Assembly: GCA_955652195.1 (NCBI GenBank)
Contig: CATPBC010000210.1
Coordinates: forward strand, 1-5,106
Source of the DNA: an uncultured Xanthobacteraceae bacterium
Lineage (GTDB): Bacteria > Pseudomonadota > Alphaproteobacteria > Rhizobiales > Xanthobacteraceae
DNA length: 5,106 nt
Reading direction: 5' to 3'
Part shown: piece after piece, positions 1-5,106 of the stretch
How positions within the stretch are numbered: the first letter of the stretch is position 1
Layout of the letters: every line of letters starts with the position of its first letter
Program-made: the position numbers and the translations under genes
The notes under the pieces: generated by a model
Databases searched by the model: none
Told to the model about the DNA's origin: nothing
What the model saw: only the letters and a program-made list of their open reading frames with translations

Positions 1-360
1 GAGGACCTGGTCGGGACTTGCATTGATCTCCTGATGCGGCACGTAGGGTGGGATAAAAATGAAATCGCCGGGATTGGCTTCGGCGGTAAATTGCAGCCGC
101 TCGCCCCAGCGCATGCGCGCCTTGCCGCGCACAACGTAAATGATGCTCTCCAGGTGGCCGTGATGATGGGCGCCGGTCTTAGCATCCGGCTTGATGGTTA
201 CCGTACCGGCCCACAGTTTCTTAGCGCCGGCACGGGCGAAATTGATCGCCGCCTTGCGGTCCATGCCCGGCGTCGAAGGCACGTTGGGATCGAGCTGGTC
301 GCCTGGGATCACCCTCACGCCATCGTGCTTCCAGCGCTCGCCGGTATGGTCGCTGGTCAT
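1..360 (-). CDS. Cupin-domain protein, 3' end cut off by the window edge
   Basis: I translated this by hand from the reverse strand; 120 codons are open from ATG at 360-358 to the left edge, so the C-terminus is missing. The product is a small single-domain cupin, a beta-barrel fold that usually binds a divalent metal. Cupin motif 1 is at about residues 63-79 (GAHHHGHLE...VVRG), with H65, H67 and E71 as likely metal ligands. Motif 2 is at about 98-113 ([17 protein letters not shown]), with H109 as the fourth likely ligand and N113 at the usual place. The glycine closing motif 1 sits one residue later than the textbook spacing. The ATG overlaps the gyrA stop as ATGA, and an AGGAG (376-372) lies 11 nt upstream inside gyrA, so translational coupling is likely. 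Single-domain cupins range from dioxygenases and isomerases to sugar-binding or sensory proteins; substrate and reaction cannot be read from this fragment. Confidence 0.88.
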   Translation of the reverse strand, partial: MTSDHTGERWKHDGVRVIPGDQLDPNVPSTPGMDRKAAINFARAGAKKLWAGTVTIKPDAKTGAHHHGHLESIIYVVRGKARMRWGERLQFTAEANPGDFIFIPPYVPHQEINASPDQVL

Positions 361-3104
361 TCGGCGCCGTTCTCCTCACTATCCTCCGTCAACCGCTCGA
401 CCGAGGCGACGCGCTCGCCTTCACCCGTCGAGAATACGATCACGCCTTGTGTGGCGCGGCCGGCGATGCGGATGCCATCGACGGGGCAACGGATGAGCTG
501 GCCGCCGTCGGTGACCAGCATAATCTGATCGCTTTCCTCGATCGGGAATGAGGCCACCAGCCGGCCGTTCTTCTCGGTGATCGCCATGGCGACGATGCCT
601 TTGCCGCCGCGGCCGGTGGTGCGGTATTCGTAAGACGAAGTGCGCTTGCCGAAACCTTTTTCCGAAATCGTGAGCACGAACTGCTCCGCCGCAGACATGT
701 CGACATATCGGGTCTCGCCAAGCTCGATCGCGCCTTCGGCTTCTTCTTGGTCCGCGACGTTATCGTCCATGCCGTTGCCGTTGCCGTTGCCGCCACGCCG
801 CACGGCGCTGGCGCGCTTCAAATAGGCGGCGCGCTCCTCGGCTGTAGCCTCGACGTGGCGCAGGATCGACAGCGAAATCAACTTATCGCCCTCGGCGAGA
901 TTGATCCCGCGCACGCCCATCGAGGTGCGGCCCTGGAACACCCGCACGTCGTTGACTGCGAAGCGGATGCATTGCCCGGCCGCCGACGTGAGCAGCACAT
1001 CGTCGTTTTCCGTGCAGATTTGGACGTCGACAATGGCATCGCCCTCGTCAAGCTTCATGGCGATGATGCCGGACCGCCGCACGTCGATGAAATCCGACAA
1101 TTTGTTGCGCCGGACCGTGCCGCGGGTGGTCGCGAACATTACGTCCAGCTTATCCCATGTGCTTTCGTCTTCCGGCAAAGGCATGATGGTCGTGATGTTC
1201 TCGCCCTGCTCCAGCGGCAGAATATTAATCAAAGCCTTGCCGCGCGATTGCGGCGCCGCTTGCGGCAGACGCCAGACTTTTTCCTTGTACACCTGGCCAC
1301 GGGACGAGAAGAACAGCACCGGGGTATGCGTTGAGGCAACGAAAAGACGCGTGACAAAATCCTCGTCGCGTGTCTGCATGCCGGAGCGTCCTTTGCCGCC
1401 GCGTTTTTGCGCCCGATAGGTCGACAGCGGCACGCGTTTCACATATCCGGCATGTGAGACGGTAACGACCATGTCCTCCCGCTGGATCAGGTCCTCGTCC
1501 TCCATCTCGCCTTCCTGATCGAGGATCACGGTGCGGCGCGGCGTAGCGAACTCGCTTTTGATCGCAGCAAGCTCCTGCTTGATAATCGCTTGGATGCGGG
1601 CGCGCGAGCGCAGCACATCAAGGTAATCGGCAATCTCTCCGGCGAGCTTATCGAGCTCGGCCTTGATTTCGTCCCGTCCAAGCGCGGTTAGGCGCTGCAG
1701 GCGCAGGTCCAAAATCGCTTTGGCCTGTTCCGCCGAGAGTCGCGTGATGCCCTCCCGTGACACGACGTGACGTGGATCGTCGATCAAAGTGACCATGGCC
1801 GCGACATCGCGCGCCGGCCAATCGCGACTCATCAGCTCCTCGCGCGCCTGATTGGCATCCTTGGCGCCGCGGATCAGCTTAATCACTGCGTCGATATTGG
1901 CGACCGCGATGGCAAGGCCGACCAGCACGTGGGCGCGGTCGCGCGCCTTGCCGAGTAAATGCTTGGTGCGGCGGTAAACCACCTCTTCGCGGAAAGCGAT
2001 GAACGAGGTGAGCAGATCCTTTACGTTCATAACCAACGGCCGGCCGCCCTCGAGCGCGACCATGTTGGCGCCGAATGAGGATTGCAGTGCGGTGAACCGA
2101 TAGAGCTGATTGAGAACGATGTCGGGGACCGCGTCGCGTCGCAGTTCGATCACGACCCTATAGCCATGGCGGTCGGATTCATCGCGAAGTGCCGCGATAC
2201 CTTCGATCTTTTTATCCCGCACCAACTCGCCAATGCGCTCCACCAGATGCGCCTTGTTGACCTGATAGGGAATTTCGCTCACCACGATGGCCTCGCGCTC
2301 GCCGCGCAGCGTCTCGAAATCGACTTTGCCGCGCATCACGATCGAACCGCGGCCGAGGTGATAAGCGGCGCGTATGCCCTGACGGCCTAGGATGATGCCG
2401 CCGGTCGGAAAATCCGGACCGGGCACGATCGCGATCAAATCATCGATCGACAGCGCCGGATCGTCGATCAGCGCGACGCAGGCGTCGATGACCTCACCGA
2501 GATTGTGCGGCGGGATATTTGTCGCCATGCCGACCGCAATGCCGCCGGCGCCGTTCGCCAAAAGATTGGGAAAACGCGCCGGCATCACCACGGGTTCGCG
2601 CTCGGCGCCGTCGTAATTCGGCTGGAAGTCGACGGTGTCCTTGTCGAGGTCCTCGACCAGTGCGCCGGCCACGCGCTCGAGCCGCACCTCGGTGTACCGC
2701 ATTGCCGCCGGCGCATCGCCGTCAACTGAACCGAAGTTGCCCTGACCGTCGATCAGCGGCAGGCGCATCGAAAAATCCTGCGCCATGCGAACCAACGCGT
2801 CGTAAACGGCCTGGTCGCCGTGCGGGTGATATTTACCGATGACGTCGCCAACGACGCGCGCAGATTTCCGGTACGGCTTATTCCACTCGTAACCGTTCTC
2901 GTGCATCGAATAGAGGATGCGTCGATGTTCCGGTTTGAGCCCATCGCGGGCATCCGGCAACGCTCGCGCCACGATCACGCTCATCGCGTAATCGAGGTAG
3001 CTTTTCTTCATCTCCTCCGTGATCGACACGGGGCGCACATCGGACGGCGTAGTGCTGTTGCCGCCGTCGTTCGGCGGCCCATTTTCTTGATCTGACAAAG
3101 GCAA
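357..3104 (-). CDS. gyrA: DNA gyrase subunit A
   Basis: GyrA is the breakage-reunion subunit of the A2B2 gyrase, which uses ATP through GyrB to introduce negative supercoils ahead of forks and transcribing polymerase. At 915 residues it has full length, slightly longer than the E. coli protein. A variable leader (1-24) precedes the winged-helix/tower region. The quinolone region is at about 80-120 ([18 protein letters not shown]), and AAMRY137TE carries the catalytic tyrosine equivalent to E. coli Y122. A coiled coil at about 460-515 leads to the C-terminal beta-pinwheel. QKRGGKG at 566-572 is the GyrA box, which marks gyrase rather than topoisomerase IV ParC. The tail is acidic (EDSEENGAE). 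Oddities: Q98 stands where E. coli has S83, while D102 keeps D87. An alphaproteobacterial-type insertion at about 753-797 contains an Asn-Gly run. The start is TTG, with TTG at codon 3 a rival. The gene is transcribed away from marC and its stop overlaps the cupin gene. Confidence 0.98.
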   Translation of the reverse strand: MPLSDQENGPPNDGGNSTTPSDVRPVSITEEMKKSYLDYAMSVIVARALPDARDGLKPEHRRILYSMHENGYEWNKPYRKSARVVGDVIGKYHPHGDQAVYDALVRMAQDFSMRLPLIDGQGNFGSVDGDAPAAMRYTEVRLERVAGALVEDLDKDTVDFQPNYDGAEREPVVMPARFPNLLANGAGGIAVGMATNIPPHNLGEVIDACVALIDDPALSIDDLIAIVPGPDFPTGGIILGRQGIRAAYHLGRGSIVMRGKVDFETLRGEREAIVVSEIPYQVNKAHLVERIGELVRDKKIEGIAALRDESDRHGYRVVIELRRDAVPDIVLNQLYRFTALQSSFGANMVALEGGRPLVMNVKDLLTSFIAFREEVVYRRTKHLLGKARDRAHVLVGLAIAVANIDAVIKLIRGAKDANQAREELMSRDWPARDVAAMVTLIDDPRHVVSREGITRLSAEQAKAILDLRLQRLTALGRDEIKAELDKLAGEIADYLDVLRSRARIQAIIKQELAAIKSEFATPRRTVILDQEGEMEDEDLIQREDMVVTVSHAGYVKRVPLSTYRAQKRGGKGRSGMQTRDEDFVTRLFVASTHTPVLFFSSRGQVYKEKVWRLPQAAPQSRGKALINILPLEQGENITTIMPLPEDESTWDKLDVMFATTRGTVRRNKLSDFIDVRRSGIIAMKLDEGDAIVDVQICTENDDVLLTSAAGQCIRFAVNDVRVFQGRTSMGVRGINLAEGDKLISLSILRHVEATAEERAAYLKRASAVRRGGNGNGNGMDDNVADQEEAEGAIELGETRYVDMSAAEQFVLTISEKGFGKRTSSYEYRTTGRGGKGIVAMAITEKNGRLVASFPIEESDQIMLVTDGGQLIRCPVDGIRIAGRATQGVIVFSTGEGERVASVERLTEDSEENGAE
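771..792. repeat. Hexanucleotide tandem repeat inside gyrA
   Basis: The plus strand reads GCCGTT three times followed by GCCG. On the coding strand this encodes the alternating Gly-Asn run at about residues 772-778 of GyrA, in the linker-like insertion between C-terminal blades. Because the unit is six bases, gain or loss by slippage would change the protein by two residues without breaking the frame. Confidence 0.8.
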
Positions 3105-3107
3105 AAA

Positions 3108-3111
3108 TCCT
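3108..3111 (-). promoter_or_regulatory. Likely Shine-Dalgarno of gyrA, deciding between two TTG starts
   Basis: On the minus strand AGGA occupies 3111-3108. It is only 3 nt from TTG at 3104-3102, but 9 nt from a second in-frame TTG at 3098-3096, which is codon 3. The first in-frame stop upstream is TAA at 3134-3132, and no in-frame ATG or GTG lies between it and these codons. The spacing favours the second TTG, giving a protein beginning MSDQENG and two residues shorter. The longer form is kept in the gyrA entry as the conservative choice. Confidence 0.5.
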
Positions 3112-3176
3112 GGCGAATCGGACGTTGTTTTTTATAGCCGATCGGGCCTAGCAAGGCCACTCATATCGGCACTCGG

Positions 3177-3204
3177 AATATGATGTTTTCCTTTGCAATT
3201 TCAA
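3177..3204 (-). promoter_or_regulatory. Candidate sigma-70 promoter for gyrA
   Basis: On the minus strand TTGAAA at 3204-3199 matches the -35 consensus at five of six positions. CATATT at 3182-3177 follows after 16 bp and matches the -10 consensus at four of six. Transcription would begin near 3170, leaving a leader of roughly 65 nt before gyrA. A shift of one base gives ATATTC with a 17-bp spacer. The position and direction fit, but alphaproteobacterial promoters are loosely defined and this is a match by eye. Confidence 0.3.
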
Positions 3205-3385
3205 TATAGTACGGAACGATCCTCGCGCTCGCGCTGGAACCATGAAACAGCGTCCGAAAAAGCGTCAAAACGTTGCAAAGAATCTGCCCGATTTGCCGGG
3301 GTCAAAGCTACACAGCCGTTTCAAGGCAAGGGGAAGTGCTACGCTTTGATCGCCGCTTGCTGACCATCACAAACGTTATGAAAAA

Positions 3386-4012
3386 ATGCTCTTTGATTAT
3401 GCCGTTTCGGCTTTTCTGACCTTGTTTGTTGTTGTGGATCCGGTTGGCCTGACGCCGACCTTCCTCGCTATAACCGATGGGCTGCCGCGGACCGCGCGGC
3501 GCAGCGTGGCCGTGCGCGCCAGCATCATCGCGGGAGCGATCCTTGCTGGTTCCGCCCTGATCGGCGATTGGCTTCTCGAGACGCTGCAAATCTCGCTCGC
3601 AGCGTTCCGGATTGCCGGAGGACTATTGTTATTTTCGATCGCATCCGAAATGGTGTTCGGCGTTCGCATTCGCCGAGAAGGCGAAGCCGCGGAGCAGGCC
3701 ATCGAAGAGCACGTGCGCAACATCGCTGCTTTCCCGCTCGCGATTCCCCTCTTGGCAGGCCCGGGCGCGATAACGGCGACCGTGCTGCTTGCCGGGCACA
3801 CGCGCGACAATTGGCTGCTGATCGCAACCTTAATCGCGGTGATTGTTTTGGTGGCTTTCTGTTGCCTCATCGCATTCATTTTCGCCGGTCGCATCAGCGG
3901 ACTGCTCGGCATGACCGGCAATATCGTTCTGTCGCGGCTTCTCGGCGTCCTGCTCGCCGCATTGGCCGTTCAATATGTGGTCGACGGCGTCCGCTCGATT
4001 TTAAGCGGGTGA
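3386..4012 (+). CDS. MarC-family integral membrane protein
   Basis: This 208-residue hydrophobic protein belongs to the MarC/UPF0056 family. About six membrane helices are visible, near residues 5-28, 43-62, 71-92, 112-137, 143-167 and 180-203. Family marks are an acidic-proline loop in helix 1 (VVVDPVG, 15-21), RIAGGLLLF at 75-83 before the polar loop, and PLAIPLLAGPGAI at 117-129 in the second half. Length and the opening MLFDYAVSA are typical, which supports ATG at 3386. I see no clear Shine-Dalgarno. Family members are often annotated as multiple antibiotic resistance proteins or neutral amino-acid transporters (NAAT), but E. coli MarC was shown not to contribute to that resistance and no general substrate is established, so I give no symbol. 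The gene points away from gyrA and converges on the DUF2269 gene. Confidence 0.93.
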   Translation: MLFDYAVSAFLTLFVVVDPVGLTPTFLAITDGLPRTARRSVAVRASIIAGAILAGSALIGDWLLETLQISLAAFRIAGGLLLFSIASEMVFGVRIRREGEAAEQAIEEHVRNIAAFPLAIPLLAGPGAITATVLLAGHTRDNWLLIATLIAVIVLVAFCCLIAFIFAGRISGLLGMTGNIVLSRLLGVLLAALAVQYVVDGVRSILSG

Positions 4013-4022
4013 TCGATAATGG

Positions 4023-4041
4023 CGCGCTCAGTCGAGGCGCG
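4023..4041. terminator. GC-rich hairpin at the convergent marC / DUF2269 junction
   Basis: The plus strand can fold as CGCG-CTC, loop AGTC, GAG, one bulged G, CGCG, a 7-bp stem with a four-base loop. It also folds on the minus strand, where it contains the DUF2269 stop codon. A weaker stem, CCGCT/AGCGG at 3991-4008, lies at the end of marC. Neither is followed by a T-run on either strand, so this is not a standard intrinsic terminator. It may limit read-through or protect 3' ends, or it may be chance in GC-rich DNA. Confidence 0.25.
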
Positions 4042-4507
4042 GCTGCCAGACCATCAGCGCAAAACTGACAGTGAGCGCCAGCAGCACCGTCGCTGCAAAG
4101 GCCGACCAGGCGCCGAAAAGGCGGCGATAGCCCTCCGGCAATGGAACGACATCGAGCGCCGCCTGCCGGCTTAAACTCCGGAGACGAGTTTCGATCCGAA
4201 ACGCTGCGATCCAGCACGCCACGGTGACGGCATAGATTGCCAACGAAACTGCGATCCAAAATTCGTTGAGCACCGAGAGACCAATCGCCCAGCCGAGCGG
4301 AAAGCCGGAGATCGGCTGCGCGGCAACCGCGCCGACCATCACTGTTTTTTCGATATCGACGACGAACTGTGTCGTGACGGCAATGACGGAAGGATTGCCG
4401 GAGCGATGCCCAAGCAGCATGACGAGCGCAAGACAAAGCCACCCACCGAACATCGTCGCGGCGGCAACCACATGGATGAATTTAAGCGCGAAGATGAGAT
4501 CGAGCAT
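4028..4507 (-). CDS. DUF2269-family integral membrane protein
   Basis: This 159-residue protein has four predicted membrane helices, near residues 5-32, 53-77, 83-103 and 131-153, and ends after a short polar tail. The pattern fits the DUF2269 family (predicted integral membrane proteins of about 150 residues): LKFIHVVAAATMFGG at 8-22 with H12 in helix 1, QPISG at 64-68, a tryptophan near the start of helix 3 (W84) and another at its end (W99), and EGYRRLFGAW at 125-134 leading into the last helix. The family has no established biochemical role. A membrane histidine in helix 1 could suggest heme or metal binding, but that is speculation. The ATG at 4507 has no convincing Shine-Dalgarno. The gene follows ssb in the same direction after 94 nt and converges on marC with 15 nt between stops. 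The family assignment is from memory of its motifs. Confidence 0.85.
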   Translation of the reverse strand: MLDLIFALKFIHVVAAATMFGGWLCLALVMLLGHRSGNPSVIAVTTQFVVDIEKTVMVGAVAAQPISGFPLGWAIGLSVLNEFWIAVSLAIYAVTVACWIAAFRIETRLRSLSRQAALDVVPLPEGYRRLFGAWSAFAATVLLALTVSFALMVWQPRLD

Positions 4508-4578
4508 CGTCGCGGCCGGTCAACCGCTTAGCTCGCCACCGTGCAGCAATGACCGCACGATTCTGGCGAACGGTCGCA

Positions 4579-4594
4579 CTTGCGGCGAAGCAAG
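4579..4594 (-). other. Small hairpin in the ssb / DUF2269 gap
   Basis: The minus strand reads CTTGC, a six-base loop TTCGCC, then GCAAG, and CA/TG can extend the stem past one bulged base. It starts 7 nt after the ssb stop. There is no T-run after it, so it is at best a weak terminator, an mRNA-stabilising 3' structure or chance. The rest of the 94-nt gap shows no promoter I would defend, leaving open whether the DUF2269 gene is read from the ssb transcript. Confidence 0.25.
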
Positions 4595-4601
4595 GTGACA
4601 G

Positions 4602-5084
4602 TCAAAACGGAATTTCGTCGTCCATCTCGCCGCGCAGCGAACCGCCAGCGGCAACGGCGGCCTTGCGGGTCGGCCCCGGCGAGCCGAATTCGCCGTTGTT
4701 CTCAGCCGATCCGGCATCATTTGATGACGATCCGGCGCGATCGAGCAATGTTAGCTCGCCACGGAATCCTTGCAGCACAACTTCAGTCGAATAACGATCT
4801 TGACCGGATTGATCTTGCCATTTGCGTGTCTGCAACGCGCCTTCGATGTAAACCTTCGAACCTTTTTTCAGATATTGTTCGGCGATCCGGCACAGATTTT
4901 CATTGAAGATCACGACGCGGTGCCATTCGGTTTTCTCGCGCCGTTCACCGGTCGTCTTATCGCGCCAAGAATCCGAAGTTGCGAGCCGTAGATTGGCTAT
5001 TGGACGGCCGTCCTGAGTGCGACGGATTTCCGGATCGGCGCCCAGATTGCCGACCAGAATGACCTTGTTCACGCTTCCCGCCAT
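4602..5084 (-). CDS. ssb: Single-stranded DNA-binding protein
   Basis: SSB binds single-stranded DNA, normally as a homotetramer, and recruits replication, repair and recombination proteins through its C-terminal tip. The protein has 160 residues. An OB-fold covers about 5-113, opening [17 protein letters not shown]-stacking aromatics match E. coli in place: W40, W54, F60 and W88. [17 protein letters not shown] at 86-102 is a strongly conserved stretch. A disordered linker of about 40 residues (115-154), rich in G, S, A and N but without long glutamine or glycine repeats, ends in the canonical acidic tip DDEIPF (155-160). This completeness marks it as the chromosomal housekeeping copy rather than a short phage version. 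The ATG at 5084 is preceded by GGAG at 7 nt. Promoter and any SOS operator lie beyond the right edge; in many alphaproteobacteria uvrA lies nearby, but that cannot be seen here. Confidence 0.98.
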   Translation of the reverse strand: MAGSVNKVILVGNLGADPEIRRTQDGRPIANLRLATSDSWRDKTTGERREKTEWHRVVIFNENLCRIAEQYLKKGSKVYIEGALQTRKWQDQSGQDRYSTEVVLQGFRGELTLLDRAGSSSNDAGSAENNGEFGSPGPTRKAAVAAGGSLRGEMDDEIPF

Positions 5085-5091
5085 CGTCCTA

Positions 5092-5095
5092 CTCC
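5092..5095 (-). promoter_or_regulatory. Shine-Dalgarno of ssb
   Basis: GGAG on the minus strand, 7 nt before the ssb ATG, supports that start. It is the best-placed ribosome binding site among the starts in this window. Confidence 0.75.
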
Positions 5096-5106
5096 GCTTA
5101 TCGTCC

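Larger units (their letters stand above)
3105..3385. promoter_or_regulatory. Divergent intergenic region between gyrA and marC
   Basis: These 281 bp separate two genes transcribed away from each other, so both promoters should lie here. The region is visibly more AT-rich than the flanking genes around 3126-3136 and 3177-3210. I see no convincing ORF, tRNA, terminator or large inverted repeat. A plus-strand TATAGT at 3205-3210 could be a -10 element for marC but has no good -35 partner, so I do not list it separately. A short imperfect direct repeat, AGCGTC at 3249-3254 and 3261-3266, is 12 bp apart, centre to centre. GANTC sites lie at 3115-3119 and 3280-3284. No GTTC-N7-GTTC LexA box of the alphaproteobacterial kind was found. 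Confidence 0.65.

Noticed and set aside
34..528. Plus-strand open frame of 164 codons across the cupin and the end of gyrA
   Set aside because: The minus strand holds a cupin with both motifs and the gyrA end; the plus-strand product has no recognisable features and is a shadow.
747..1419. Long plus-strand open frames antisense to gyrA (747-1334 and 901-1419)
   Set aside because: They lie wholly within the well-conserved gyrA coding sequence and encode His/Arg-rich or low-complexity protein of no recognisable family, as expected from GC-rich third positions on the opposite strand.
3147..3160. GGCC-TAGCAA-GGCC inverted repeat in the gyrA leader
   Set aside because: GGCC is itself palindromic, the stem is only four base pairs, and nothing marks it as an attenuator or riboswitch.
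3211..3255. Two GAAC words upstream of gyrA as a possible LexA box
   Set aside because: The alphaproteobacterial LexA box needs GTTC or GAAC pairs 7 bp apart; the copies here are much farther apart, and no second half-site lies at the right distance.
3308..3921. Minus-strand open frames over the marC start and body
   Set aside because: Antisense to a clear MarC-family gene; the products are charged and proline- or serine-rich without family motifs.
3894..4442. 182-codon minus-strand frame overlapping the DUF2269 gene
   Set aside because: It shares the strand but not the frame with the DUF2269 gene, is Arg/Cys-rich without membrane character, and also runs into marC. The overlapping 159-codon frame has the family motifs.
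1..5106. Search for a new defence, mobile or RNA system
   Set aside because: All substantial coding space is taken by housekeeping or common membrane families, the largest gap is 281 bp, and there are no transposase, integrase, repeat-array or tRNA signals.

Overview
The window looks like ordinary chromosomal core DNA of an alphaproteobacterium, most likely Hyphomicrobiales (Bradyrhizobium/Xanthobacteraceae-like). The grounds are a GC-rich base composition, an alphaproteobacterial-style GyrA (N-terminal leader, GDQAVYD quinolone pocket, charged insertion in the C-terminal domain), and ssb, a MarC-family gene and gyrA lying together. The lineage is inferred from protein character and was not checked by a search.

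Layout from left to right: (1) 1-360, minus strand, the first 120 codons of a small cupin protein that runs off the left edge; (2) 357-3104, minus strand, complete gyrA, whose stop codon overlaps the cupin start as ATGA; (3) 3105-3385, a 281-bp divergent control region without a gene; (4) 3386-4012, plus strand, a MarC-family membrane protein; (5) a 15-bp convergent junction with a GC-rich hairpin; (6) 4028-4507, minus strand, a DUF2269 four-helix membrane protein; (7) a 94-bp gap; (8) 4602-5084, minus strand, complete ssb with the canonical DDEIPF tip; (9) 22 bp of ssb leader carrying its Shine-Dalgarno sequence.

Two genes serve DNA maintenance: GyrA introduces negative supercoils as half of gyrase, and SSB coats single-stranded DNA during replication, repair and recombination. 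The two membrane proteins between them have no established role. The cupin is probably translated together with the end of gyrA. ssb and the DUF2269 gene lie in the same direction and could share a transcript. marC is the only plus-strand gene.

I found no transposon, CRISPR array, RNA gene, toxin-antitoxin pair, phage gene or defence system. Nothing here amounts to a new system. The points worth a second look are modest: glutamine at the main quinolone-resistance position of GyrA, a TTG start with two candidate codons, a slippage-prone Asn-Gly hexamer repeat in the GyrA C-terminal domain, the gyrA-cupin coupling, and an ATG-A6-ATG arrangement at the marC start.
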